Positions 8,987-17,167 of a DNA stretch of 64,000 nt are shown piece by piece. Every line of letters begins with the position of its first letter. Position 1 is the first letter of the stretch. The stretch comes from Pseudorhizobium endolithicum (GTDB taxonomy: Bacteria; Pseudomonadota; Alphaproteobacteria; Rhizobiales; Rhizobiaceae). The notes under the pieces were generated by a model. The model did no database searches. It saw only the letters and a list, made by a program, of their open reading frames with translations, and was not told where the DNA came from. The position numbers and the translations under genes were made by a program. The stretch spans positions 64,501-128,500 of the forward strand of contig NZ_CABFWF030000012.1 of the NCBI RefSeq assembly GCF_902153245.2, written 5' to 3'.

Positions 8987-9502
8987 TCAACCCGCAACCG
9001 GCGGAACGTCTTCCCCTTGCTGGAGAGCGCCCATTCCGCCGAGAAGGTAGGTTCTAAGGACCAGCAGAAGGTGGGCGATAAGCAGCCCGAAACCGATGGG
9101 CATGGCGAGGTAGATGTAGCCGAAGGGGATCCTGGTCGACGGCGTCGTCTGGAACATCGTCCGTTCCACATAGATCTTTCCGGCCCAGATCATCGTCAGG
9201 AAGAAGGCGATCATGATGAGGGCCACCAGAGCGCGGAGCGCGCGCGCCGATCGCCCGCCCAGCGTGGCCTGCAGATTGTCGATCGCGACAAGACCTCCGT
9301 GGCGGAGCGTCAGGCCTGCGCCGATGAAGGTCAGCCAGATCATCAGATGACGCGATACCTCGTCCGACCAGGTGATGGAGTGGTTGGTGAAGTAACGGAG
9401 GCACACGTTCAGGAATACGAGAACCGCCATGGCCGACAGAATCCCGATCATCGCCCAGCGATTGGCCTCGACGAAGATCATTTCCGCCTTGCGTATCAGC
9501 AT
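8987..9502 (-). CDS. TRAP transporter small permease (DctQ type)
   Basis: Four-helix small membrane subunit that pairs with the DctM protein encoded just downstream. 171 aa from ATG 9502 (MLIRKAEMIF), which has GGGAG 9 bases upstream. An in-frame ATG at 9559 would run back into dctP and is not supported. The RYFTNHSITWSDEVSRHLMIW segment (shown in pieces: LRYFTNHSITW, DEVSRHLMIW) is typical of DctQ. Genes upstream and downstream on the same strand complete the TRAP set. Confidence 0.88.
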   Translation of the reverse strand: MLIRKAEMIFVEANRWAMIGILSAMAVLVFLNVCLRYFTNHSITWSDEVSRHLMIWLTFIGAGLTLRHGGLVAIDNLQATLGGRSARALRALVALIMIAFFLTMIWAGKIYVERTMFQTTPSTRIPFGYIYLAMPIGFGLLIAHLLLVLRTYLLGGMGALQQGEDVPPVAG

Positions 9503-9525
9503 TTTCCGGTCTCCCGTCGGAAGGA

Positions 9526-9545
9526 GCCCCGCAATCCTGCGAGGC
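9526..9545 (-). promoter_or_regulatory. Intercistronic hairpin after the TRAP binding-protein gene
   Basis: GCCCCGC and GCGAGGC form a 7-bp stem with one G-U pair and a 6-base loop, lying 10 bases past the dctP stop and before dctQ. There is no T-run, so RNA stabilisation or partial termination that raises binding-protein level is more likely than full termination. Confidence 0.4.
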
Positions 9546-9555
9546 CCCTCGAAGA

Positions 9556-10548
9556 TCATTTCGTGGCGATGATCTGGTCGATCAGGTCCTTGGAGAAGGT
9601 CTCGTAGTACTGGTCGTACGCGGCCTGGATCGCCTTCTGGAACTGCGCCTTCTGCTCGTCGCTTAGCACGTTCACCTGCATCCCCGCCTGCTTGGCGGTT
9701 TCCACGCCGTTCTTCTCGGAGTTGTCGACGAAGGCGCGCATGGCTTCCTTGCCCTTGAGCGCTCCGTCAGCGAAGATCTTCTTGTCCTCTTCCGACAGGC
9801 TGTCCCAGAAGGTAGGCGAGACGATCAGCATGGCGGGGGAATAGACGTGTCCCGAAACCGTCAGGTACTTCTGCACTTCCCAGAGCTTGGCTGACACGAT
9901 GACCGACAGGGGGTTTTCCTGTCCGTCGATGGCGCCCTGCTGCAGAGCGGGAATGACCTCCGGCCACGACATCGGCGTGGGGGCGGCACCAGCCGTCTCG
10001 AAGGCGGTGATGTGGACGGGATTTTCCATGGTCCGGATCTTCAGGCCGGCAAGATCCTCGGGCTTCTCGATGGGCTGGCGGTTATTGGTAATGTGGCGGA
10101 AGCCCTGCTCGCCCCAGGCGAGCGCAATCAACTGCCGGTCGGTGAACTTCGAGAGGATGTCCTGGCCGATCGGACCGTCGAGCACGGCACGCGCGTGACC
10201 GAGATCGCGGAACAGGAAGGGAATGTCCGTCACGCCGATCTCCGGCACGAAGTTCGACAGTGCGCCCGAGGAAACGACGACGGCCTGGACGCCGGTGCCG
10301 AGCTGCAGGCCCTCGATGACCTCGCGCTCGCCGCCCTGAGCGGAGGAGGGGAAGTGCGTGAAGGTGAACCGGCCGCCGCTGGTCTCGGTGACATATTTGT
10401 CCCAGCCGTCGGCGGCTGCGCCGTAATGCGATTCCCGCGCCAGGGCGTAAGCGATCTTTACTTCGGTACTCTGGGCAAGAGCGCCGCCGGTCCAAAGAGT
10501 GGATGCAGCCAAACCGAGGGCGGCAAAGCGCCCGATGAGTATGTTCAT
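9556..10548 (-). CDS. TRAP transporter solute-binding protein (DctP type)
   Basis: Periplasmic binding subunit, 330 aa. An N-terminal signal peptide (MNILIGRFAALGLAASTLW, cleavage probably after ALA-QS near residue 25) precedes the mature EVKIAYALARESHYG start. The GLKIRTMENPVHI segment carries the arginine that binds the substrate carboxylate in this family. The PMSWPEVIPALQQGAIDGQE motif is a TRAP SBP hallmark. It is the first gene of the operon and is divergent from the ECF sigma gene at 10721 across 172 bases. An organic acid ligand is expected, but which one cannot be told. Confidence 0.92.
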   Translation of the reverse strand: MNILIGRFAALGLAASTLWTGGALAQSTEVKIAYALARESHYGAAADGWDKYVTETSGGRFTFTHFPSSAQGGEREVIEGLQLGTGVQAVVVSSGALSNFVPEIGVTDIPFLFRDLGHARAVLDGPIGQDILSKFTDRQLIALAWGEQGFRHITNNRQPIEKPEDLAGLKIRTMENPVHITAFETAGAAPTPMSWPEVIPALQQGAIDGQENPLSVIVSAKLWEVQKYLTVSGHVYSPAMLIVSPTFWDSLSEEDKKIFADGALKGKEAMRAFVDNSEKNGVETAKQAGMQVNVLSDEQKAQFQKAIQAAYDQYYETFSKDLIDQIIATK

Positions 10549-10659
10549 GAATGTTTCCTCCTTCTTCAGACTGCACGTGCAAGGTTTTCGTCGTCCATCC
10601 GCGAAAACCGTAGCAGGGTCAAGCTGTCGGACAACCAGAGGAGTACGCTTGATCGGCCG

Positions 10660-10678
10660 CTGCAGAAATATTTTGCAG
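10660..10678. repeat. Inverted repeat between dctP and the ECF sigma gene
   Basis: CTGCA and TGCAG arms flank an A/T-rich centre (gaaatattt) in the divergent gap. It is a plausible operator for either the TRAP operon or the sigma gene. No known regulator motif was recognised. Confidence 0.25.
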
Positions 10679-10685
10679 TCTGCGT

Positions 10686-10712
10686 GGAATAGGAAGGCGC
10701 CGCAAGACGTAT
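10686..10712 (+). promoter_or_regulatory. Possible ECF-type promoter of the sigma factor gene
   Basis: GGAAT and CGTAT separated by 17 bases resemble the GGAAC-N16/17-CGTT promoter used by alphaproteobacterial ECF sigma factors. The -10 element is only 8 bases from the proposed ATG at 10721, so the transcript would be leaderless or nearly so. That agrees with the weak Shine-Dalgarno there. Inference only. Confidence 0.3.
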
Positions 10713-10720
10713 ATCAGGGC

Positions 10721-11269
10721 ATGAACTCAGGCAGAGACCCCTTCGACGTCATAGGCCAGTTGGCCGCGCTCCGGCGCTACGCTCGCTCGCTCGCACGCGA
10801 CGGCGACGAGGCGGAGGATCTCGTTCATGACGCGCTGGTCCGGGCTTACGAGAAGAAACAGACGTTCCGGACGGGCGGGAACCTGAGGAACTGGCTGCTG
10901 TCGATCGTCCACAACACCTACATAGACCGGCTTCGGCAATCCCGGTCGCAGCGCCGGAAAGCGGCTGCGGCGGCCGATCTTGCGCAGGCCGATGATTCCT
11001 CCAATCCGGAGCATACGGTGCGGCTCCGGCAGCTGCGGGGGGCCTTTTTTCGTCTGCCGGATGAGCAACGGGATGCGCTTCATCTCGTGGCGATCGAAGG
11101 ACTGTCCTACCAGGAGGCGGCCGAGGCGCTTGGCATACCCATCGGAACGCTGATGTCACGAGTTTCGCGTGCGAGAGAAAAACTGCGGGCTCTCGAGCAG
11201 GATTCTGCAGACCTGCGGCGGAACTCCCATCTCAAGGTCATCGGAGGCGGTAAAGATGAAAATGACTGA
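10721..11269 (+). CDS. ECF-family RNA polymerase sigma factor
   Basis: Small sigma-70 family factor of 182 aa with only regions 2 and 4. Region 2 spans about residues 15-85 (RRYARSLARDGDEAEDLVHDALVRAYEKK; key pieces LVHDALVRAYEK, NLRNWLLSIVHNTYIDRLR). Region 4 carries LPDEQRDALHLVAIEGLSYQ and the helix-turn-helix EALGIPIGTLMSRVSRARE. ATG 10721 (MNSGRDPFDV) is chosen; open sequence upstream lacks sigma homology. It overlaps the anti-sigma gene by 14 bases, the usual paired arrangement. The signal sensed is unknown. It resembles the alphaproteobacterial RpoE/EcfG-like small factors, but no PhyR or NepR gene is in this window. Confidence 0.92.
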   Translation: MNSGRDPFDVIGQLAALRRYARSLARDGDEAEDLVHDALVRAYEKKQTFRTGGNLRNWLLSIVHNTYIDRLRQSRSQRRKAAAAADLAQADDSSNPEHTVRLRQLRGAFFRLPDEQRDALHLVAIEGLSYQEAAEALGIPIGTLMSRVSRAREKLRALEQDSADLRRNSHLKVIGGGKDEND

Positions 11270-12023
11270 TCCGATCGTTGCCGGAGATCTTGATGCCTAT
11301 ATCGACGACCAGCTTGATGTCGGCAGGCGGATCGAGGTCGAGGCGTACCTTTCCGAGCATCCCGAGGCTGCCGCCCGCGTCATGGCCGATCTCCGCGTGA
11401 GGGGAGAGCTGCGGCTGGCGCTTGCGCGCAACGACGTCCACGGCCGAGCCGAAACCCGCGAGGCCGCGCGCCGCCTCCAGGGTGCCCTTTCCAACCGGCG
11501 GCTCTTCAGGGCGATACAGCGAATGGCGGCTGCCGTGGCACTGGTCAGCCTGGGCTGGACGGCCAATGCCTATCTTGAGCCCTTTTCGCCGCGCCAGGTG
11601 GTGGCATCGGTGCCTGTACCCGCCTTCGTCGAGGAGGCCGTCCGCGCCCACAGTACGGCGATGCTGCGGGAGCAGATTTCCCGGCGTGCAATATCGGGAT
11701 TCGATCCCGCGGAGGTTCGGGCGGCGACTGGCATCGTGATGCCGGAGCTTCCGCAGGATTGGGACGTCACGGACATGCAGATCTTTCCGTCCGCCTTCGG
11801 GCCGAGCGTCGAGATGGCCATACTCCGTGACGATCAAAGCCGGCTGTCGCTTTTTGCCGTCAGGCCGGGCCGCTTCTCCGTGCAGCCGGTCACGGTCGCT
11901 CGCATCGACGGAACGGAGGCATCCTACTGGCAAGCGGGAGAGGTCGCCTATGCGCTCGTCGCGAACGACGGCGATTCCGATATTCAACGGCAGGCGGAAC
12001 AGCTTGCCAAAAAACTTTACTAA
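11256..12023 (+). CDS. Membrane-anchored anti-sigma factor
   Basis: Predicted partner that holds the adjacent ECF sigma factor inactive. 255 aa: a cytoplasmic anti-sigma domain at about 1-80 (DPIVAGDLDAYIDDQLD, LSEHPEAAARVMADL), one membrane helix near residues 86-106 (MAAAVALVSLGWTANAYL), and a periplasmic sensor region of about 150 residues of unknown fold. The N-terminal domain lacks the HxxxCxxC zinc motif of ZAS-type anti-sigmas. ATG 11256 follows GGAGG at 11243 by 8 bases and overlaps the sigma gene, so translation is coupled. The role is inferred from gene pairing and topology. Confidence 0.82.
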   Translation: MKMTDPIVAGDLDAYIDDQLDVGRRIEVEAYLSEHPEAAARVMADLRVRGELRLALARNDVHGRAETREAARRLQGALSNRRLFRAIQRMAAAVALVSLGWTANAYLEPFSPRQVVASVPVPAFVEEAVRAHSTAMLREQISRRAISGFDPAEVRAATGIVMPELPQDWDVTDMQIFPSAFGPSVEMAILRDDQSRLSLFAVRPGRFSVQPVTVARIDGTEASYWQAGEVAYALVANDGDSDIQRQAEQLAKKLY

Positions 12024-12038
12024 CCTGAGGAGAAACGC

Positions 12039-12755
12039 ATGAACACCATCCCGCCCCGCTTCGGCTATCAGGCGGCACAGTCGCAGGCCCTGTTCGACGA
12101 GGGGCTGCGCCAGCACATGCTGCGCGTCTACAACTACATGGGCCTCGGGCTCGTTGTCACCGGCATCGTCGCCTTCATCGTCGGCAACACCCCGGCGCTC
12201 TACGTGCCGATCTTCCAGTCGCCGCTCAAGTGGGTGGTAATGCTGGCGCCGCTCGCCTTCGTCTTCTTCTTCTCGTTCCGCATCCAGACGATGTCGGCAT
12301 CGACCGCGCAGATGACCTTCTGGGCTTTCTGCGCCGTCATGGGCCTGTCGCTCGCCTCGGTCTTCCTCGTCTTCACCGGCGCGAGCATCGCCCGCACCTT
12401 CTTCATCGCCGCCACGATGTTCGGCGCCACGAGCCTCTACGGTTACGTCACCAAGCGTGACCTGTCGAAGTTCGGCTCCTTCCTGATCATGGGCCTGATC
12501 GGCGTCGTCATCGCATCCGTCGTGAATATCTTTCTCGGGTCGAGCGCGCTGCAGTTCGCCATCTCGGTGATCGGGATCGTCGTGTTCGTCGGCCTGACGG
12601 CCTGGGACACGCAGAACATCAAGGAACAGTATGCGGAGAACTTCGACCAGGAAGCGCAGCAGAAGATCGCCGTCTTCGGTGCGCTGTCGCTCTACCTGAA
12701 CTTCGTCAACATCTTCCAGCTGCTGCTCAACTTCACAGGCGAACGCGAAGGCTGA
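12039..12755 (+). CDS. Bax inhibitor-1/YccA family membrane protein
   Basis: Seven-helix BI-1 family protein, 238 aa, related to E. coli YbhL and YccA; family members act in membrane stress and calcium leak. Strongly hydrophobic segments begin near residues 30, 62, 87, 113, 139, 166 and 205. The family features FFIAATMFGATSLYGYVTKR, GLTAWDTQNIKEQY and the C-terminal LYLNFVNIFQLLLN are present. It starts 15 bases after the anti-sigma stop with GAGGAG before the ATG, so it may belong to the sigma operon. A hairpin terminator follows. Its cellular role in this organism is not evident. Confidence 0.9.
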   Translation: MNTIPPRFGYQAAQSQALFDEGLRQHMLRVYNYMGLGLVVTGIVAFIVGNTPALYVPIFQSPLKWVVMLAPLAFVFFFSFRIQTMSASTAQMTFWAFCAVMGLSLASVFLVFTGASIARTFFIAATMFGATSLYGYVTKRDLSKFGSFLIMGLIGVVIASVVNIFLGSSALQFAISVIGIVVFVGLTAWDTQNIKEQYAENFDQEAQQKIAVFGALSLYLNFVNIFQLLLNFTGEREG

Positions 12756-12775
12756 TCGATCCGGAGAAGAGATTG

Positions 12776-12806
12776 AAGACGGCGCGGCGCTCCCGCGCCG
12801 TCTTTG
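12776..12806 (+). terminator. Rho-independent terminator after the BI-1 gene
   Basis: A 12-bp GC-rich stem (AAGACGGCGCGG and its complement) with a 5-base loop is followed by a short TTTG tail. It lies 21 bases after the stop at 12755 and before galE. Confidence 0.75.
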
Positions 12807-12904
12807 CGTTCAGCAGCCGGTAACGATCCGACCTCTGCCTTATTTCCATCGTCTCCACCCGGTCTATAGTGCGGCTGTTCGAACCTGTCCGAGAGGGAGC
12901 CTGG

Positions 12905-13894
12905 ATGACGCAGAAAAAGGTGCTGGTGGTTGGCGGAGCCGGCTATATCGGCTCGCATACATGCCTCGTGCTCGCGGAGCGCGGCTATCAGCCGATCGTC
13001 TTCGACAATCTCTCGAATGGCCATGCGGAGTTCGTGCGATGGGGGCCGCTGGAGGAAGGGGACATCCGCGACCGGCAGCGGCTCGACGAGGTTTTCGCAA
13101 AGCATCGGCCCGACGCCGTCCTGCATTTCGCTGCGCTGATCGAGGTCGGCGAATCCGTCAGGGATCCGGCTGCCTTCTACGACAACAACGTCACCGGCGC
13201 TCTCACGCTGCTCGGCGCCGCGCTTTCCGCAGGCTTGGATGCCTTCGTGTTCTCATCCACCTGCGCCACCTATGGCCTGCCTGAGCGGGTGCCGATGGAT
13301 GAAACCCACCGGCAGGCGCCGATCAACCCCTACGGGCGCACCAAGTGGATCATCGAGCAGGCGCTGAAGGACTATGATCGCTACAAGGGGCTGCGTTCGG
13401 TCATGCTGCGCTACTTCAATGCGGCCGGGGCCGATCCGCAGGGGCGGATCGGGGAATGGCATACGCCGGAAACGCATGCCGTCCCGCTTGCCATCGAGGC
13501 GGCTCTCGGTCGTCGGGACGGTTTCAAGGTGTTCGGCAACGACTATGACACGCGGGACGGCACCTGTGTCCGCGACTACATCCATGTCCTCGACCTCGCA
13601 GATGCCCATGTTCGTGCGGTCGACTACCTCCTCGGAGGTGGCGAAACGGTCGAACTGAATCTGGGAACCGGAACAGGCACCACGGTGAAGGAACTGGTCG
13701 GTGCCATTTCCGAAGTGTCCGGACGGCCGTTTTCGGTCGAATATGTCGGACGGCGAGACGGCGACTCCACCTCCCTCGTTGCCAACAACGACAAGGCGCG
13801 CGAGGTACTGGGCTGGCAGCCGCAATACGGTCTCGGAGACATCATCCGCTCGGCCTGGAACTGGCATAGCCGCACCAATCATGGCAGCGGCTGA
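12905..13894 (+). CDS. galE: UDP-glucose 4-epimerase
   Basis: Interconverts UDP-glucose and UDP-galactose for exopolysaccharide and LPS (rhizobial exoB). 329 aa, extended short-chain dehydrogenase fold. The NAD-binding motif GGAGYIGSH is at residues 10-18. The catalytic S/T-YxxxK is represented by the CATYG segment and NPYGRTKWI near residue 147. The C-terminal GWQPQYG motif is present. ATG 12905 follows GAGGGAG by 5 bases; an upstream ATG at 12869 lacks one and adds non-homologous residues. It functionally fits the uridylyltransferase at the window start but is not in its operon. Confidence 0.94.
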   Translation: MTQKKVLVVGGAGYIGSHTCLVLAERGYQPIVFDNLSNGHAEFVRWGPLEEGDIRDRQRLDEVFAKHRPDAVLHFAALIEVGESVRDPAAFYDNNVTGALTLLGAALSAGLDAFVFSSTCATYGLPERVPMDETHRQAPINPYGRTKWIIEQALKDYDRYKGLRSVMLRYFNAAGADPQGRIGEWHTPETHAVPLAIEAALGRRDGFKVFGNDYDTRDGTCVRDYIHVLDLADAHVRAVDYLLGGGETVELNLGTGTGTTVKELVGAISEVSGRPFSVEYVGRRDGDSTSLVANNDKAREVLGWQPQYGLGDIIRSAWNWHSRTNHGSG

Positions 13895-14020
13895 AATAAA
13901 TGTTAACGATCCGTTATCTGCCTCCTTTGGATCATTCTGCCATCACAATCGTTCCCTCCAACTGAAAATCGCATGTGCTCCTCTGGGCGCGTGCGGGGGC
14001 GTTTAACAAGGAGACTACAG

Positions 14021-14548
14021 ATGAAGAAGTTTATCGCGTCCGTTCTTTCTGCGACCATGGCATCGGCAGGCGCTTCGGCGGCCCTGGCGGCCGACGCCGT
14101 GCGTTATGAGGATCCGGCGCCTGTCTACGAGATGGACGCCCGCAACGGTGTGAAGATCGGCTACCTCACCTGCGATATCGGCGGCGGTGTCGGCTACGTA
14201 TTGGGATCGGCCAAGGAGGTAAGTTGCGTCTTCACCTCCACGGACGGCGAGAGCCGGGATGCCTATACCGGCGCCATCCGCAAGATGGGAATCGACCTCG
14301 GCTTCACCACGCGCGGCAGGATGGTATGGGCCGTCTTCGCGCCTACGGCAGGCTACCACACGGGATCGCTCGGCGGCCTCTACCAGGGTGCGACGGCCGA
14401 GGCCACCGTGGGCGCCGGCATCGGCGCCAACATCCTCATCGGCGGTACGTCCGGATCCATCCATTTGCAGACGGTCAGCGTCCAGGGACAACTGGGCCTC
14501 AATGTCGCCGCGACGGGGACCTCCATGACCCTCACGCCCGCCGGCTGA
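14021..14548 (+). CDS. Secreted DUF992 protein
   Basis: 175-aa exported protein of unknown function from a family almost confined to Rhizobiales. A signal peptide (MKKFIASVLSATMASAGASA, cleavage near ALA-A at about 23) is followed by the DUF992 core: GYLTCDIGGGVGYVLGSAKE, a second cysteine in SCVF, the AYTGAIRKMGIDLGFTT motif and a glycine-rich second half. The two cysteines about 20 residues apart could form a disulphide in the periplasm. AAGGAG lies 7 bases before the ATG. It is monocistronic, ending in two hairpins. Recognition is of family only; no activity is known to me. Confidence 0.85.
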   Translation: MKKFIASVLSATMASAGASAALAADAVRYEDPAPVYEMDARNGVKIGYLTCDIGGGVGYVLGSAKEVSCVFTSTDGESRDAYTGAIRKMGIDLGFTTRGRMVWAVFAPTAGYHTGSLGGLYQGATAEATVGAGIGANILIGGTSGSIHLQTVSVQGQLGLNVAATGTSMTLTPAG

Positions 14549-14567
14549 CCGGCTGGCCAGTTATAAG

Positions 14568-14633
14568 CCTTGGGAGTGGCCATCCGGAGGGCCATTCCCA
14601 AGGCTGGTTCGGATTCCGGTGACGGCCGGAATC
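14568..14633 (+). terminator. Tandem hairpins after the DUF992 gene
   Basis: The first stem is 14 bp with one G-U pair (14568-14581 with 14590-14603). The second is 8 bp (14612-14619 with 14626-14633), followed by ATTTCTC. Together they probably end the DUF992 transcript before the polyamine genes. Confidence 0.6.
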
Positions 14634-14736
14634 ATTTCTCCGGCACCACGTCGCGACTAACGTCCTCTTCGGGTTGAGTCTGCAGCCGATCCGGGGTATT
14701 CGCCCCCTTTCTTATGAGCAAGCTCTGAGGTTCGGC

Positions 14737-15843
14737 GTGGCCAGCGGCATCCAGACCCCCTACTATCTGATCGACAAGTCCAAGTTGCTCCGCAACATGG
14801 AGAAGATCGCCCATGTGCGCGAAGCGTCCGGTGCAAAGGCGCTGCTCGCGCTGAAATGCTTTGCCACCTGGTCCGTGTTCGACTTCATGCGCGACTACAT
14901 GGACGGCACGACCTCCTCGTCCTTGAACGAGGTCCGCCTCGGCCACGAGCGGTTTGGCAAGGAAACGCATGCCTACTCCGTCGCCTATGCCGACTACGAG
15001 ATCGACGAGGTGGTCAGCCATGCGGACAAGATCATCTTCAATTCGATCGGCCAGTTGCAGCGTTTCGAGAGCCAGTCCTCCGGCATCGTGCGTGGCCTGC
15101 GCCTGAACCCGGGGGTGTCGTCGTCCAGCTTCGATCTTGCCGACCCGGCCCGACCCTTCTCGCGGCTCGGTGAATGGGACGTCTCGAAGGTCGAGCCGAT
15201 CATGGACATGATCACCGGCTTCATGATCCACAACAACTGCGAGAACAAGGATTTCGGTCTCTTCGACCGCATGCTTGGTCAGATCGAGGAGAGGTTCGGG
15301 TCCCTGCTGGCAAGGGCGGAGTGGGTGAGCCTCGGCGGCGGCATCCATTTCACCGGCGAGGACTATCCGATCGACAGCTTCGTTGAGCGTCTGAAGCGCT
15401 TTGCGGGTGACCATGGCGTCCAGGTCTACCTGGAACCGGGCGAGGCCTCGATCACCAAGTCGACCACGCTCGAAGTGACGGTGCTCGACAGACTTTACAA
15501 CGGCAAGGATCTTGTCGTGGTGGATTCGTCCATCGAAGCGCACATGCTGGATCTTCTCATCTACCGTGAAAGCGCGAAGATCTCCCCTGACCAGGGACCA
15601 CATCGTTACATGGTCTGCGGCAAATCTTGCCTGGCGGGCGACGTCTTCGGCGAGTTCGATTTCCGGAACGAGTTGAAGGTGGGCGACCGGATCTCCATCC
15701 AGGACGCCGCCGGTTATACGATGGTCAAGAAAAACTGGTTCAACGGCGTGAAAATGCCGGCAATCGCCATCCGGGAACTGGATGGCAGCATCAGATCGGT
15801 GCGCGAGTTCAGCTACGCGGACTACGAACAAAGCCTCTCCTGA
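14737..15843 (+). CDS. nspC: Carboxynorspermidine/carboxyspermidine decarboxylase
   Basis: PLP enzyme of the alanine-racemase fold that decarboxylates carboxyspermidine or carboxynorspermidine to spermidine or norspermidine, the last step of the aspartate-semialdehyde route. The PLP lysine lies in LLALKCFATWSVF. Other features are DGTTSSSLNEV, WVSLGGGIHFTG, the YLEPGEA motif that binds PLP phosphate, and the VCGKSCLAGDVFG segment with the active-site cysteine. The start is uncertain: GTG 14737 has GAGG 6 bases upstream and gives the usual N-terminus (VASGIQTPYYLIDK, 368 aa). A TTG at 14674 would add 21 residues. It is followed 38 bases later by the matching dehydrogenase. Confidence 0.92.
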   Translation: MASGIQTPYYLIDKSKLLRNMEKIAHVREASGAKALLALKCFATWSVFDFMRDYMDGTTSSSLNEVRLGHERFGKETHAYSVAYADYEIDEVVSHADKIIFNSIGQLQRFESQSSGIVRGLRLNPGVSSSSFDLADPARPFSRLGEWDVSKVEPIMDMITGFMIHNNCENKDFGLFDRMLGQIEERFGSLLARAEWVSLGGGIHFTGEDYPIDSFVERLKRFAGDHGVQVYLEPGEASITKSTTLEVTVLDRLYNGKDLVVVDSSIEAHMLDLLIYRESAKISPDQGPHRYMVCGKSCLAGDVFGEFDFRNELKVGDRISIQDAAGYTMVKKNWFNGVKMPAIAIRELDGSIRSVREFSYADYEQSLS

Positions 15844-15881
15844 GGCTTCTGACGATTGGACACAAGGAGTTGGTCCCCATC

Positions 15882-17123
15882 ATGAAGAAGAACGTCCTCA
15901 TCATCGGCGCCGGCGGCGTCGCCCAGGTGGTGGCGCACAAGTGCGCCCAGAACAACGACGTGCTGGGCGATATTCATATCGCATCGCGCACCAGGTCGAA
16001 GTGCGACGCCATCATCGCCTCCGTCCACGAGAAGAAGGCGATGAAGCAGCCGGGCGTGCTGGAAGCGCATGCGCTGGATGCGCTCGACATCGAGGCAACC
16101 AAGGATCTGATCCGCAAGACGAAGTCCGAGATCGTCATCAATGTCGGCACCGCCTTTCTCAACATGTCGGTGCTGCGCGCCTGCATGGATACGGGCGTCG
16201 CCTATATCGATACCGCGATCCACGAAGAGCCGAACAAGATCTGCGAAACGCCGCCGTGGTACGGAAACTATGAATGGAAGCGGGCCGCAGAGTGCGAGGA
16301 GAAGGGCATCACCGCCATCCTCGGCGCGGGCTTCGACCCCGGCGTCGTCAATGCCTATGCCCGCCTTGCGAAGGACGAATACCTCGACAAGGTGACGGAC
16401 GTCGATATCGTCGACATCAACGCCGGCAGTCATGGGAAGTACTTCGCCACGAACTTCGACCCGGAGATCAATTTCCGGGAGTTCACCGGCGTGGTCTATT
16501 CTTGGCAGGGTGGCGAATGGAAGGTCAACAAGATGTTCGAGATCGGCAAGGACTACGACCTGCCGGTCGTCGGTACGCGCCGCGCCTATCTCTGCGGCCA
16601 TGACGAGGTCCACTCGCTGGCAAAGAACATGGACGGAGCGGACGTCCGTTTCTGGATGGGCTTCGGCGACCACTACATCAACGTGTTCACGGTGCTGAAG
16701 AACATCGGCCTTCTTTCGGAGCAGCCGGTGAAGCTGGCGGATGGTTCGGAAGTGGTGCCGCTCAAGGTCGTCAAGGCGTGCCTGCCCGATCCGGCTTCGC
16801 TCGCGCCCGATTACGAAGGCAAGACCTGCATCGGCGACTTCGTGAAGGGCATCAAGGATGGCAAGGAGCGGACGGTGTTCATCTATAATGTCGCCGACCA
16901 CAAGGAAGCCTACAACGAAGTCGGCAGCCAGGGCATTTCCTATACGGCGGGCGTGCCGCCGGTCGCCGCCGCCATGCTCGTGGCGACTGGGGAATGGGAT
17001 GTGAAGAAGATGGCCAACGTGGAGGAACTGCCGCCGAAGCCGTTCCTCGACATCCTGAACCGGATCGGGCTTCCGACCTGGATCCGGGACGAGCAGGGCG
17101 AGCGGCCGCTCACCTTCTCCTGA
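15882..17123 (+). CDS. Carboxynorspermidine/carboxyspermidine synthase (saccharopine dehydrogenase family)
   Basis: NADPH-dependent enzyme that joins putrescine (or diaminopropane) with aspartate semialdehyde to give the substrate of NspC. 413 aa. The Rossmann motif NVLIIGAGGVAQVV is at the N-terminus, and the family segments ILGAGFDPGVVNAYA and GTRRAYLCGHDEVHSL are present. The ATG at 15882 follows AAGGAG by 12 bases. It is adjacent to nspC in the same direction, which is the standard synthase-decarboxylase pair replacing the SAM-dependent spermidine route in many alphaproteobacteria. A bidirectional terminator follows. The name lys1-like is often used but would mislead, since lysine metabolism is not implied. 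Confidence 0.92.
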   Translation: MKKNVLIIGAGGVAQVVAHKCAQNNDVLGDIHIASRTRSKCDAIIASVHEKKAMKQPGVLEAHALDALDIEATKDLIRKTKSEIVINVGTAFLNMSVLRACMDTGVAYIDTAIHEEPNKICETPPWYGNYEWKRAAECEEKGITAILGAGFDPGVVNAYARLAKDEYLDKVTDVDIVDINAGSHGKYFATNFDPEINFREFTGVVYSWQGGEWKVNKMFEIGKDYDLPVVGTRRAYLCGHDEVHSLAKNMDGADVRFWMGFGDHYINVFTVLKNIGLLSEQPVKLADGSEVVPLKVVKACLPDPASLAPDYEGKTCIGDFVKGIKDGKERTVFIYNVADHKEAYNEVGSQGISYTAGVPPVAAAMLVATGEWDVKKMANVEELPPKPFLDILNRIGLPTWIRDEQGERPLTFS

Positions 17124-17140
17124 TCTAGCCTCTCTTTAGG

Positions 17141-17167
17141 AACGCCGCGGGAAACCGCGGCGTTTCT
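17141..17167. terminator. Bidirectional terminator between polyamine genes and response regulator
   Basis: A perfect 10-bp stem AACGCCGCGG with GAAA loop is followed by TTTCTC on the plus strand, with a CCTAAAGAG tail on the minus strand. It fills the gap between two converging genes. Confidence 0.8.

Noticed and set aside
14632-15831. Long minus-strand open frame opposite nspC (about 399 codons)
   Set aside because: No homology features and no supported start; nspC on the plus strand has complete PLP-enzyme motifs.
15822-16901. Minus-strand open frame opposite the carboxyspermidine synthase gene
   Set aside because: Low-complexity composition typical of antisense frames; the plus strand has a clear Rossmann enzyme.
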